DNA from: Cryomorphaceae bacterium
Lineage (GTDB): Bacteria; Bacteroidota; Bacteroidia; Flavobacteriales; Schleiferiaceae
NCBI GenBank assembly: GCA_013205365.1
Contig: JABMNC010000007.1
Span: 1 to 28,939 of the forward strand
Direction of reading: 5' to 3'
DNA: 28,939 bases
Shown here: positions 1 through 8,804 of the stretch, piece by piece
Position numbering within the stretch: position 1 is the stretch's first letter
Layout: each line of letters starts with the position of its first letter
The notes under the pieces: generated by a model
What the model was told of the DNA's origin: nothing
What the model saw: the letters and a program-made list of their open reading frames with translations, nothing else
The model's database searches: none
Position numbers and translations under genes: made by a program

Positions 1-447
1 GAGGTGATTGCCATTCATATTGACGATAGCATTCTCGACGAAGACGGCCGGCTTGACCAGGATCGACTCGATTTGGTAGGTCGTTTGGGCGGAGATTGGT
101 ACGTACGAGCCCATGGAGAAGCCCTCTTTGAGGTAGAGAAGCCCGTCACGACCCTGGGCATTGGGGTAGACGCCCTTCCGCGCAGCGTTAGGTTGTCGAC
201 GGTGCTCACGGGCAACGACCTCGGAAAGCTCGGAAACACTGAAATGCTGCCCCTGCAAATTGAAATTGAAGAATTCATGCAGCATCACCGCATTAACGCT
301 ATCTTTAGGCTTCATGTCGATCCAATTGAGCGCCGAGAGGCCCTGCACCTTTATGCCAAAGAGCAGCTCGAAAAGGGCAAAGTCCACAAGGCCTGGAAGG
401 CCTTGCTGGTGGATCGTCTGAATACCCACAATACCGACACAGAATAA
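1..447 (+). CDS. Flavin reductase family protein, C-terminal part (5' end outside window)
   Basis: This is the C-terminal 148 residues of an open frame that is already open at base 1. A GTG at base 4 is in frame, but Glu-Val-Ile before HIDDS reads as interior protein, so I treat the gene as truncated by the window edge. The segments IHIDDSILDEDGRLD, a GGDWYVRA-like stretch and FEVEKP..TLGIGVDALP followed by LTGNDLGKLGN resemble the C-terminal region of the Bacteroidota flavin reductase-like (FMN-binding split barrel) proteins of about 300 residues. The FMN-binding part is not in view, so activity cannot be judged. The stop is 29 bp before the DUF3127 gene, so the two are probably cotranscribed. 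The family call is from memory of conserved segments. Confidence 0.7.
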   Translation, partial: EVIAIHIDDSILDEDGRLDQDRLDLVGRLGGDWYVRAHGEALFEVEKPVTTLGIGVDALPRSVRLSTVLTGNDLGKLGNTEMLPLQIEIEEFMQHHRINAIFRLHVDPIERREALHLYAKEQLEKGKVHKAWKALLVDRLNTHNTDTE

Positions 448-476
448 CCCCCACTAATTAATTTTTCTATATATCC

Positions 477-1025
477 ATGGAACTTTCCGGAACCATTAAA
501 AAGCTTTTTGAGACCCAACAGGTCAGCCCAACTTTTCGCAAGCGCGAGGTAGTAATTGAAACCGATGAGAATTACCCGCAGGTAATTATGTGTGAATTCA
601 CTCAAGATCGTGCAGACATTCCATCTCGGTACAACGAGGGCGATAAAGTCACCGTTTCTATTAACATTCGCGGCCGCGAATGGACCAACCGCGAGGGCGA
701 AACCCGCTACTTTGTGAGCATCCAAGGATGGCGCCTAGCCCCATGGGACGGCACCACTGCCGAACCCACAAGCGCACCCCGCTCTGACCGTGACGACCGC
801 GGCGGAGACCGTGGAGACCGCGGAGGCAACTACGGCGGCGGCGGCGGAGACCGACGCAACCAAGGCGGCGGCGGTGGAGACCGACGCAACCAGGGCGGCA
901 ACTACGGCGGCGGCGGCGGAGACCGACGCAACCAAGGTGGCGGCGGAGACCCCATTGCTCGTGCCGCTTCGCAGCAGGCTCCGGGCTTTGATAAGTCCAA
1001 CGACGACGACGATTTGCCATTTTGA
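477..1025 (+). CDS. DUF3127 protein with Gly/Arg-rich tail and SSB-like acidic tip
   Basis: The protein has 182 residues. Residues 1-90 form the conserved DUF3127 domain (start MELSGTIKKLFETQQVSPTF, then FRKREVVIETDENYPQ, a KVTVSINIRGREW core and an SIQGWRL end), which looks like a small beta-barrel/OB-type fold. Residues about 100-160 are a low-complexity Arg/Gly/Asn/Asp tail with repeated GDRRNQGG and NYGGGGG units. The chain ends in NDDDDLPF, which strongly resembles the C-terminal tip by which bacterial single-stranded DNA-binding proteins recruit partners (DDDIPF-type). That suggests a nucleic-acid-related role, but function is not established. No signal peptide, so cytoplasmic. ATG 477 opens the conserved domain directly. 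A strong terminator follows 24 bp after the stop. Confidence 0.85.
   Translation: MELSGTIKKLFETQQVSPTFRKREVVIETDENYPQVIMCEFTQDRADIPSRYNEGDKVTVSINIRGREWTNREGETRYFVSIQGWRLAPWDGTTAEPTSAPRSDRDDRGGDRGDRGGNYGGGGGDRRNQGGGGGDRRNQGGNYGGGGGDRRNQGGGGDPIARAASQQAPGFDKSNDDDDLPF
828..948 (+). repeat. In-frame GC-rich repeats coding the Gly/Arg tail
   Basis: Near-identical copies of GGAGACCGACGCAACCA start at 846, 876 and 918, joined by GGCGGC runs. The spacings of 30 and 42 bp are multiples of three, the larger one from an added Asn-Tyr-Gly-Gly unit (four codons). This encodes the GDRRNQGG repeats of the DUF3127 protein. In-frame copy-number change by slippage is plausible. Confidence 0.8.
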
Positions 1026-1049
1026 ACCCTTAGTTTCAAAGGCATAGAA

Positions 1050-1076
1050 GGCGACCCCGCGGGGTCGCCTTTTTTT
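1050..1076 (+). terminator. Rho-independent terminator after DUF3127 gene
   Basis: A perfect 20-bp palindrome (GGCGACCCCG/CGGGGTCGCC, 1050-1069) is followed at once by seven T on the plus strand (1070-1076). It ends the plus-strand unit and sits between it and the convergent permease gene. There is no comparable T-run on the other side, so I call it for the plus strand. Confidence 0.9.
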
Positions 1077-1134
1077 ATGCAAATGCACGACGCCAGCGCC
1101 GGGCCAATTGCATCAGATATAATCTCTGGTCCGT

Positions 1135-2001
1135 CTACTTCACTGCGCGCACGTCAAGCACGTCGCGCAGGGCCGTTCCAAGTACCTGAAAGGCGAGCAC
1201 CAAGCTCGCCAAGGCGAGCCCAGGAATCAGCGCGAGGTGAGCCTGGCCGGTGAGCAGATAGGGGTAGTGATCGCGAATCATTCCGCCCCATGATGGCATT
1301 GGTGGCTGGGCTCCGAGGCCCAGAAAAGACAAGCCCGACTCGAGCAGAATTGCGCTTGCGAACTGGCTCGCAGCGAGCACAATGAGAGGAGCCAGCGTTT
1401 GCGGCATAATGTGCTTCCAAAGAATGCGTTGGTTGGAGTATCCTAGAACTTGGGCGGCTTGCACAAATTCTGAAGGCTTCCAAGCCTTTACCTGACCGCG
1501 GACCAGTCGCGCAACCTCAACCCAAGACGTGAGTCCGACCGCCACAAAAACCTGCCAAAATCCCTTGCCCAGAACGAAGCTGAGGGCCATGACCATGAGA
1601 AGCGAGGGTATGCTCCAAAACACTTGAATCAAAACCGATAGGGCGGAATCCACCGGCCCGCCGTAGAAGCCGGCCCAGGCCCCGATGGGAATGCCCACCA
1701 GCATGGCTATGCCTACCGCGATAAAGCCCACCGACAGCGAAACCCTTGAACCTAGAAGCAGGCGCCCCGTCATGTCGCGGCCGTAGCGGTCGGTTCCGAG
1801 CCAATGCATCACGCCGTCTGCTCCTCTGTGCTGCATGGGCTTTGCGCTCTCTGCGAGGTTCATGCTGTTAGCCCAAGGACTAGAGTCCGCACTAAAGGCG
1901 TAGGCGAAAACCGCTAAAAACAACCAAAGAAACAAGACTATTGCCCCGGTCCGGCCCAGCGGATTGCGCCAAAGCGCCGCCAACGTGGCCATTGCCTTCA
2001 T
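1135..2001 (-). CDS. ABC transporter permease, OppC/DppC type
   Basis: The product has 288 residues and is an inner-membrane permease of the binding-protein-dependent (BPD_transp_1) family, as in dipeptide/oligopeptide importers. Typical features are an N-terminal helix (AIVLFLWLFLAVFAYAF), the OppC-type HWLGTDRYGRD motif, several further hydrophobic helices, and the cytoplasmic EAA loop (AAQVLGYSNQRILWKHIMPQ) that contacts the ATPase. An ATG at 2001 overlaps the TGA of the upstream protease gene as ATGA. The reading frame stays open to 2067, but that extension lies inside the protease gene and looks non-native, so I choose 2001. No partner permease, ATPase or binding protein is in view. The substrate is unknown; peptides fit both the family and the protease neighbour. 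Confidence 0.85.
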   Translation of the reverse strand: MKAMATLAALWRNPLGRTGAIVLFLWLFLAVFAYAFSADSSPWANSMNLAESAKPMQHRGADGVMHWLGTDRYGRDMTGRLLLGSRVSLSVGFIAVGIAMLVGIPIGAWAGFYGGPVDSALSVLIQVFWSIPSLLMVMALSFVLGKGFWQVFVAVGLTSWVEVARLVRGQVKAWKPSEFVQAAQVLGYSNQRILWKHIMPQTLAPLIVLAASQFASAILLESGLSFLGLGAQPPMPSWGGMIRDHYPYLLTGQAHLALIPGLALASLVLAFQVLGTALRDVLDVRAVK

Positions 2002-4067
2002 TGCAGGTCTAGAAGCAAGCGCATGGACTCTACAACCGTCTGGTCCCGGCGAACTGCCCTTAACCATCGACGGTCTTCTTCGGCCTTCTCTGGCTTGCTC
2101 GCCGTAATCATTTTTGCGACGGTGGTATCGGTGCGCAAGCCGCTCAGGTCAAATCTTTTAATCGCCTCTGCGTCGGCCTTTCGGTCTGCGGCAAAGTCCG
2201 CCCAGGCAAGGGGAAGGCCCGTCTTGGACTGCTCGTCGCGCAAAAAGTTAGAGTACTCATTGACCAACTTGAACTCCGCCTTGTCGTTCACCCTGGCCTG
2301 AGTAGCTGCAATTGCAGCTTGGCGCTTGGGCGAAGCGGCCTGAGCCTTGAACACCGAAGGAGCAATGCGGTCAGAAGCCAAAGCAAAATCCAGCTCTCGC
2401 TCGCCATAAGGAATGTGCTGAAAAGCACTCGGAATGACCACGTCGCTGCGCACTCCGTCGAGCTGGGTAGTTCCACCGTTGACGCGATAGTACTTCTGAA
2501 TGGTCAATTTAAAGGCACCCAGGGGTTGCTGGCTCGCATAATATGGACCTGCTGCGCGGTCAAAATCAAGCATATTTTGTACCGTGCCCTTGCCAAAGGT
2601 TTGCTTGCTGCCAACCACCACAGCCCGGCCGTAGTCTTGAAGGGCAGCCGCCACAATCTCTGAAGCCGAGGCCGTAGACTCGTCCACGAGAACTACCAGG
2701 GGTCCGTCCCATACAATTCCAGGAGTCGGATCGTCATAGGAACGCACGCGCTGCCCCTGAGTCTTGACCTGAACTACGGGGCCCTGGTCAATAAAATGAC
2801 CGGCAATACCCACCGCGGCAGGCAGTGAACCGCCGCCGTTGCCCCGCAAATCAAAAATAATTCCGCGCGCGCCTGCAGCCTTAAGAGCCAAAAGCTCGTT
2901 GCGCACGTCTTCGGAACAATCGCGGTTGCTTTCATTAAAAAAGTCTACATAAAATTTGGGCAGTCGAATGTAGCCGATGCCGTCGCCCAAAAGCGCACTT
3001 CTAGCAAACGTTGCCTCCATCTCCACAATGTCGCGAACGATGGCAATAACCTTGTCGCTTCCCTCCTTTTTGCGCACCGTGAGGCGCACCTCCGTGCCTT
3101 TTTTGCCGCGGACCTTGGTCACCACCTTGTTCACGCGCATGCCCACCACGTCCTCGGATTCTGCACTGCCTTGACCCACCTTGAGCAACTTATCGCCCAC
3201 CTCGAGCTCGCCTTGCCTCCAGCAGGCGCTGCCGGTAACAATGCTCGAAATAGTCACATACTCACCGTCCTGCTGAAGCTGGGCTCCAATCCCTTCGAGC
3301 TGACCAGTCATTTCGATTTCAAAGGCTTCCTGCTGCTGGGGCGGGAAGTACTGACTGTGCGGGTCAAAGGCCGAAGCATAGGCATTGATGAAGAAACCAA
3401 AATCGTCGGATCGATCCATGGACTCAAGCCCGTCGAACCACTCGTCGTGAATTTCCAACTCCTTGATGCGGGCCTCTGACTCGTTTTTAGCAAATTCCGG
3501 ATGGCCGGGTAAAAAAGCCGAATTGACGCTGTCCTTCTTCTCATAAGCGCGGTCGTAGAGGCGATCCATTACCCGCGAGGTGAGGTAGTCCGCCCAAAAG
3601 CCGTCCATCGCAGTCGAATCCTTGACAAAACGCCGCTTCTCCGCGTCGGTCTCGAGAGTCCTAATAGTACTGTAATCCAATGGCTTAGCCAATAAACGGG
3701 TGAAGCGACGACGGGCCTCTTCACGCCTTTTAGTCCATAGTGCCGTACTTTCCTCAAAGAACTTCAAGTCTCCGCTCTTCAAGAAATCGTCAAGAAGGAG
3801 GCGGCTCTTGGCTAGAAAATCGTAGTCCGATTGGTAGAAAAAGCGCTTTTCGCCGTCGATGAGTTCGACGTAGGCGCTGAAAACGTCTTCGCTGAATTCA
3901 TCGTTGATTTCGCGCGGCTGGTAGTGCACCCCCTGAAGGGCCTCGGTCACTAGACGCAAAATCAGGGATTCCTTCTCGGGGTTGTCGCTCTGAATTCGCT
4001 GGAATCCAAAGGCGGCCCCCGCAACCAAAATCAGCGCAGGGATAGTGTATTTCAAGTTGCGTGTCAT
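1998..4067 (-). CDS. prc: C-terminal processing peptidase Prc/Tsp (S41 family)
   Basis: This 689-residue protein is close in length to E. coli Prc/Tsp (682). After a single N-terminal hydrophobic segment (residues 7-22, YTIPALILVAGAAFGF) come the Prc N-terminal region, a PDZ domain (about 250-340), the S41 catalytic core and the Prc-type C-terminal domain. The Ser-Lys dyad aligns to Ser467 in STASASE and Lys493 in TFGKGTVQ. LTIQKYYRVNGGTTQ matches the Prc signature after the active site. It should act in the periplasm, trimming or degrading proteins from their C-termini. The ORF is open to 4385, but residues before MTRNLKYT are unlike the family and overlap the divergent receptor gene, so I start at ATG 4067; ATG 4094 is an alternative. 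It overlaps the permease gene by 4 bp. Confidence 0.92.
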   Translation of the reverse strand: MTRNLKYTIPALILVAGAAFGFQRIQSDNPEKESLILRLVTEALQGVHYQPREINDEFSEDVFSAYVELIDGEKRFFYQSDYDFLAKSRLLLDDFLKSGDLKFFEESTALWTKRREEARRRFTRLLAKPLDYSTIRTLETDAEKRRFVKDSTAMDGFWADYLTSRVMDRLYDRAYEKKDSVNSAFLPGHPEFAKNESEARIKELEIHDEWFDGLESMDRSDDFGFFINAYASAFDPHSQYFPPQQQEAFEIEMTGQLEGIGAQLQQDGEYVTISSIVTGSACWRQGELEVGDKLLKVGQGSAESEDVVGMRVNKVVTKVRGKKGTEVRLTVRKKEGSDKVIAIVRDIVEMEATFARSALLGDGIGYIRLPKFYVDFFNESNRDCSEDVRNELLALKAAGARGIIFDLRGNGGGSLPAAVGIAGHFIDQGPVVQVKTQGQRVRSYDDPTPGIVWDGPLVVLVDESTASASEIVAAALQDYGRAVVVGSKQTFGKGTVQNMLDFDRAAGPYYASQQPLGAFKLTIQKYYRVNGGTTQLDGVRSDVVIPSAFQHIPYGERELDFALASDRIAPSVFKAQAASPKRQAAIAATQARVNDKAEFKLVNEYSNFLRDEQSKTGLPLAWADFAADRKADAEAIKRFDLSGLRTDTTVAKMITASKPEKAEEDRRWLRAVRRDQTVVESMRLLLDLQ

Positions 4068-4224
4068 AAAGAGTGAGCGAAGGTTCGCGATCATGAGCCC
4101 GAAAGTACACAATTCGTGCCGTGCACTTGCCATTGCAGGCCAAGTTGTCAGCCCCGACAAACAATAAGGACGGCACAGTGTTTGAATAAGTGGGAGCGCG
4201 ACTTTAAACGACCAATAATTTCCT

Positions 4225-6570
4225 GTGAATCGAATTCTTCTCTGCCTCCTCTGCCTGCCTCTGGGCCTTGCCGCCCAGACCCGCAGTATTCTCGGAACCG
4301 TCGTGGACAATTCCAACGGAGAAGTCCTCACTGGAGTAGTGGTCGCCTGGGAGTCCCCTAGTAAAAAAACCAGTATTTTAACCAATACCTACGGCCTTTA
4401 CAGCCTATCTATTCCTGCTGAAGCGGGCACCATTCGGGTGCAGATTTTGGGCTATACGCCCATCACGCAATCCATTAAAGCGGGCCGTGAGGCTATAAAA
4501 CTCAACGTCCGCCTCAAAGAAGAGTCGTTTGAACTTGGTGAAGTCTCCGTGCAGGGGCAGCGCAAGCTCGACAACAACGTCAAAACGACCGAAATGTCGG
4601 TGAGCACCTTAAGCTCTAAAGAAATAAAAAAAATTCCGCAACTGCTGGGCGAAACAGACATTGTGCGCACCCTAACCCTACTGCCGGGGGTGAGTACCGT
4701 GGGCGAGGCCTCCAACGGATTTAACGTACGCGGGGGCAACGCAGACCAAAACTTGATTTTACTTGATGAGGCGCCCGTCTATTCCTCGTCGCACCTTTTT
4801 GGATTTTTTAGCATTTTTAATGCCGACGCGGTGCGAGACGTCACGCTATACAAGGGAGGCATGCCCTCCAACTACGGCGGACGGCTGTCGAGCGTGCTCG
4901 ACGTGCGTCAAAAAGAAGGCAACAGCGAGCGGTTTGCTGCCCAAGGAGGAATAGGCCTGCTCAGCAGCCGTTTGACGGTCGAGGGGCCCTTGGTGAAGCA
5001 GAAAGCGAGCTTCATGGTCAGCGGTAGGCGGTCTTATTTTGATTTGTTTTTGCCCTACACCGGCAACCTAGAGCTTCAAAATACCAAAATTTACTTCTAC
5101 GACCTCAACGCCAAAGTGAATGCAACCCTTAGCGACAAGGACCGGGTATTCGCCAGCATGTACTTTGGCCGCGACCAATTTGGCGCCCAGGATTTGTTTG
5201 ACTTTGGCTGGGGCAACTGGACCTCCACGCTGCGATGGAACCGGATAGTCAACACCAAACTATTTTTTAATGCCACCGCAGTCTACTCCGACTACACCTA
5301 TTCCTTGGGCACTCCCGACGACGCCGGTCCCTCGTTCAAGCTTGATTCACGCATACAGAACTCGGTAACCAACCTCGGCTGGACCTACTACGCTAACTCA
5401 AGGCACAAACTCGACTGGGGAGTGCAAAATACCTACTATGTTTTTTCGCCCGGCCAAATCAGTGGAGCTTTTGACATTGAGCTTCGCCAAGAATTCGCAA
5501 CCGAGCCTGCCATCTTTGTAAGTGACGACATCAAAGTAACCGAGAAACTCAGCATCACAGCCGGCCTGCGCTACAGCGGCTTTGCCAATCTGGGTAAGCG
5601 CCGGGTATTTTCTTATGCGGACCCCCTCTACCCTAGCCCTACCTCCATCACCGACACTGCCTTCTTTGCAAGCGGTGAAATCGTCAAGTCTTTTGTGAAT
5701 TTGGGCGGACTTGAGCCTCGCTTTGCCCTTAATTACGAGATCGGACCCAAGTCGTCGCTCAAGGCGAGCTACAACCGCTCCCGGCAGTACATCCACCTAA
5801 TCTCCAACAACACCACTGCCACGCCGGTGAACGTTTGGCGGCCGGCCGGCCCCTACATTGACCCTGCCACCGTAGACCAAATTGCACTGGGCGCCGTGCG
5901 CAACTTCAACGACGACAACGGAATCCGCATCAGTTGGGAGGCCTACTACAAGTCCTTTCAAAACCTAGTAGACTACCGCGACGGCGCAGACCTCGTCTTC
6001 ACCGACGACATTGAAACCGAACTGCTCTCGGGCAGCGGGCGAGCCTACGGCACCGAACTGCTCCTTGAGAAGAAAACCGGCAAACTAACGGGTTGGATTG
6101 GCTACTCCTTGGGGCGGACCGAACGCCTCGTGGACGGGCCCACGCGCATTACCCGCATTAATAACGGCGAATGGTACCCTGCCAATTGGGATAAACTACA
6201 CGACATAAGCGTGGTTTTCACCTGGACCATGAGCAAAAAATGGGATCTGGGCGGAACCTGGATCTACCAATCAGGCCGCCCCATAACCTACCCCGACGCG
6301 CGCGGCGAATTTGAGGGCATCTACTACCCCGTGTACACCAACCGAAACGCAGCGCGAACTCCAGCTACCCACCGACTTGACCTGTCCTTCACCCGGAGCG
6401 TGGGCAAACGAGCCAGTTGGAACTTTGGGGTTTACAACGCCTACGGCCGCCGCAATCCCTACAGCATCTTCTTTAGGGCGGACTTTGAAAACCCAACCAA
6501 CGTATCTGCCTACCGCCTGAGCATTTTTGGCTCTGCAGTACCCTTCTTCACCTATAACTTCTCCCTTTAA
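4225..6570 (+). CDS. TonB-dependent outer-membrane receptor with carboxypeptidase-like N-domain
   Basis: The 781-residue protein starts with GTG at 4225 and a signal peptide (MNRILLCLLCLPLGLAAQ). Residues about 20-105 form a carboxypeptidase D regulatory-like beta-sandwich (ILGTVVDNSNGEVLTGVVV, then NTYGLYSLSIP). A plug domain follows (about 115-230, with GVSTVGEASNGFNVRGGNAD and YKGGMPSNYGGRLSSVLDV), then a 22-strand-type barrel ending in aromatic FFTYNFSL. It should import a ligand across the outer membrane using TonB energy; nothing in view names the substrate. The stop overlaps the start of the DUF4249 lipoprotein gene (TAATG), a pairing common in Bacteroidota. It is not SusC-sized (about 1000 residues) and no SusD follows. 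No clear TAnnTTTG promoter was found in 4068-4224. Confidence 0.92.
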   Translation: MNRILLCLLCLPLGLAAQTRSILGTVVDNSNGEVLTGVVVAWESPSKKTSILTNTYGLYSLSIPAEAGTIRVQILGYTPITQSIKAGREAIKLNVRLKEESFELGEVSVQGQRKLDNNVKTTEMSVSTLSSKEIKKIPQLLGETDIVRTLTLLPGVSTVGEASNGFNVRGGNADQNLILLDEAPVYSSSHLFGFFSIFNADAVRDVTLYKGGMPSNYGGRLSSVLDVRQKEGNSERFAAQGGIGLLSSRLTVEGPLVKQKASFMVSGRRSYFDLFLPYTGNLELQNTKIYFYDLNAKVNATLSDKDRVFASMYFGRDQFGAQDLFDFGWGNWTSTLRWNRIVNTKLFFNATAVYSDYTYSLGTPDDAGPSFKLDSRIQNSVTNLGWTYYANSRHKLDWGVQNTYYVFSPGQISGAFDIELRQEFATEPAIFVSDDIKVTEKLSITAGLRYSGFANLGKRRVFSYADPLYPSPTSITDTAFFASGEIVKSFVNLGGLEPRFALNYEIGPKSSLKASYNRSRQYIHLISNNTTATPVNVWRPAGPYIDPATVDQIALGAVRNFNDDNGIRISWEAYYKSFQNLVDYRDGADLVFTDDIETELLSGSGRAYGTELLLEKKTGKLTGWIGYSLGRTERLVDGPTRITRINNGEWYPANWDKLHDISVVFTWTMSKKWDLGGTWIYQSGRPITYPDARGEFEGIYYPVYTNRNAARTPATHRLDLSFTRSVGKRASWNFGVYNAYGRRNPYSIFFRADFENPTNVSAYRLSIFGSAVPFFTYNFSL

Positions 6571-7436
6571 TGAGTAACCTGCGCCACCTTCGCCTGCTTG
6601 TGCCCCTCGCCTTGGCTGCTTCCCTAGCCAGCTGCCAGGATATTATTGAAGTTGACCTGCCCGAGGGCGAAACCCGTCTTATTGTAAACGGTCGCGTCAC
6701 CGACCGAGACTCCGTGCGGGTCGACGTAACGTGGAGCGTACCCTACCTGAATACCAACCCCAACGAGCCCGTGACCGATGCCTTAGTCCTGGTATATGAA
6801 GACGGTCTGCTTGCTGACACCCTAATCCATCGGGGCGAAGGGCGATACATGGCTGACTTTCAAGGCGAAGTAGGACGCAGCTACCGCGTAATGGTCAGCG
6901 TCCCCGAGCGCGAAGGCTACCCGAGCGGAACCTGGACCTCAGCCGCAGAAACCATCAACCGCTGCAACGACGCAGACTCCATCTACTCCGAGTATTTGCC
7001 GCGCGCTCCATTCCAGCGCGAGGGTCGCTACGTATTCATCCATTGGGCTGAAACTCCGGGGCGCGGAGACCACTACCGAGTTCGCGTCTTTCGCAACGAT
7101 ACCCTGAAAAATCAGACCTTTGATTTGACTCTGTTTAACGACGACTTCAACGACGGCTTTGTTTTTCCGAGCCCTCCCAATATTCCGCCCATACAGATTG
7201 CAGGGCCAGACTCCGTAGGCGTCAAGTACTTGGTCGAACTCGGGAGCATAAGCATGGGCCTTTTTGGATACCTCAATCTGCTGCGCGAGCAAACGCTACA
7301 GGTTGGCGGGCTCTTTGACCCCCCTCCGGCTCCAATTATCGGCAATATTTACCGAGAAGGCGACGAGAACGACTACGCCCTGGGCTACTTCTATGCCAGC
7401 GCAATCCGCACCGCCGAGGTGGTCATCACCAACTAG
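6570..7436 (+). CDS. DUF4249 domain lipoprotein
   Basis: The protein has 288 residues and a lipoprotein signal: hydrophobic LLVPLALAASLASC with the lipidated Cys at residue 23, so it is anchored in a membrane, probably the outer one. The start of the mature protein (QDIIEVDLPEGETRLIVNGRV) and a DALVLVYEDG segment match DUF4249 proteins, which are commonly encoded directly after TonB receptors of this type. The start codon shares its A with the receptor stop (TAATG), so translation is probably coupled. It likely works with the receptor as a surface or periplasmic accessory protein; molecular function is unknown. Confidence 0.85.
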   Translation: MSNLRHLRLLVPLALAASLASCQDIIEVDLPEGETRLIVNGRVTDRDSVRVDVTWSVPYLNTNPNEPVTDALVLVYEDGLLADTLIHRGEGRYMADFQGEVGRSYRVMVSVPEREGYPSGTWTSAAETINRCNDADSIYSEYLPRAPFQREGRYVFIHWAETPGRGDHYRVRVFRNDTLKNQTFDLTLFNDDFNDGFVFPSPPNIPPIQIAGPDSVGVKYLVELGSISMGLFGYLNLLREQTLQVGGLFDPPPAPIIGNIYREGDENDYALGYFYASAIRTAEVVITN

Positions 7437-7538
7437 GTCTTTGCCTTAGAGGCTTGGGGCTTTAACTGCCTGTGGTCCTCGATTCATAAATGCTGCTGCG
7501 CACTCAAAATAAACCTTTTAGCTTTCTACCTTTACCCC

Positions 7539-8804
7539 ATGGACAAAATTAACCCCGGCCACTGGACTCGTGCTTTTTTTGATCAAACCGGACTAAACGA
7601 CCCGTGGATCACTATTCTTACCGTGCTGGCCGATCTAGGCGCCTTGCTAGTAATAAGTTTTTTGGCAGACATTTTTGTGCGCAAAATCGTGGTTGCCATC
7701 ATTCATGCAGTCGTTAAGCGCAGCAAAGCAACCTGGGACGACTACTTCTTTAAGGAACGAGTTTTTCATGCCCTCGCGCACCTAATACCAACACTAATCA
7801 TTCGGACCTTCCTTCCGATAGTCTTTCAAGACCTCCCAAAATGGGTTGCACCCCTTGACAAGTTCTTAGTTCTCGTGCTCATCTACCAATTTGTTGTGGT
7901 GGTTACAAGGGCCGCGCGCGCCGCAGCTCATGTAGTCGAAGAACTTGAAACGTTCAAAGACAAACCCCTGCAGACCCTGCTCTCGGTAACCATCTTTTTA
8001 TCATGGTTGATTGGTAGCCTTGCCATAGTATCGGTGCTAACCAGCACTTCGCTCGCCAGCATCCTGGGGGCTCTCGCAGGCGCTACGGCCATCTTCGTCC
8101 TAATTTTTCAAGACGCCATTAACGGACTTTTGGCAAACTTTCAAATCGTTCTCTATGACTTAGTCAAAAAAGGCGACTGGATCACCTTTGAGAAGTTTGG
8201 AGTAGACGGCGATGTCGTCAGCATCGACCTTACTACCGTCAAAGTCAAGAACTTTGACAATACCATTTCCTCCATACCGTCCAAGGCATTTGTAACGGAC
8301 TCCTTCGTAAACTGGCGCGGAATGCGCCTCGCCAAGGTTCGTCGCGTCAAGCGGAGCATGGTCATTGACCTCGAGAGCGTGGCATTTTTAACCGACGCAG
8401 ACCTTGTGAGACTGCGCAAAATACAGAGGGTAAATGCCTACCTCGACGCGCGCGAACTTGAAATTGCGGAATACAACCAAAAACTTGGCGCCGACAAAAG
8501 CTCGCCGGTTAATGGGCGCCACCTAACTAACCTAGGCGTATTCCGAGCCTATGCGGAATCCTATTTGGCGGAACATCCAAGGGTATCGAACAAGCACAGC
8601 ATAATGGTGCGCCAACTGGCCATTAGCGGCGAAGGAATTCCGCTTGAAATTTATTGCTTCGCCAACACCATTGCCTTTGAAGAGTTTGAGTCCATCGCGG
8701 CCGACCTATTTGATCATTTGATCGCAGCAGTTCCAAGCTTTGGAATTCAGCTCTATCAGGCCCCCACTGCGCAAAGCATGCGCGGGGGAGTCCCCTCTAA
8801 ATGA
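7539..8804 (+). CDS. MscS-family mechanosensitive channel, YbdG-like
   Basis: This 421-residue protein matches the length of the YbdG/MscM-type members of the MscS family (about 415). There are about five hydrophobic segments in the N-terminal half. The pore-lining helix is SLASILGALAGATAIFVLIF followed by QDAINGLLANFQIVLYDLVKKGDWI, the classic MscS TM3 and beta-domain junction. A basic C-terminal cytoplasmic domain contains NWRGM, RVKRSM and a late ISGEGIPLEIYCF stretch typical of the YbdG group. The expected role is to open under membrane tension and relieve hypo-osmotic stress. The stop overlaps the ruvC start as ATGA. The start at ATG 7539 places MDKINPGHW before the first helix. Confidence 0.9.
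   Translation: MDKINPGHWTRAFFDQTGLNDPWITILTVLADLGALLVISFLADIFVRKIVVAIIHAVVKRSKATWDDYFFKERVFHALAHLIPTLIIRTFLPIVFQDLPKWVAPLDKFLVLVLIYQFVVVVTRAARAAAHVVEELETFKDKPLQTLLSVTIFLSWLIGSLAIVSVLTSTSLASILGALAGATAIFVLIFQDAINGLLANFQIVLYDLVKKGDWITFEKFGVDGDVVSIDLTTVKVKNFDNTISSIPSKAFVTDSFVNWRGMRLAKVRRVKRSMVIDLESVAFLTDADLVRLRKIQRVNAYLDARELEIAEYNQKLGADKSSPVNGRHLTNLGVFRAYAESYLAEHPRVSNKHSIMVRQLAISGEGIPLEIYCFANTIAFEEFESIAADLFDHLIAAVPSFGIQLYQAPTAQSMRGGVPSK

Noticed and set aside
828..948. CRISPR-like or intergenic tandem repeat
   Set aside because: The repeats are in frame inside the DUF3127 gene, with period 30-42 bp and no spacers; they encode a Gly/Arg tail.
2001..2067. Upstream extension of the permease gene to ATG 2067
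   Set aside because: The 22 extra residues are polar and unlike OppC N-termini and lie within the protease gene; the ATGA start at 2001 fits much better.
4068..4385. Upstream extension of the Prc gene to 4385
   Set aside because: The added residues are Arg/Pro-rich and unlike Prc, and they overlap the signal peptide region of the divergent receptor gene.
7437..7538. Terminator or small RNA after the DUF4249 gene
   Set aside because: Only a 4-bp GCCT/AGGC stem without a T-run is visible; not enough to support a call.
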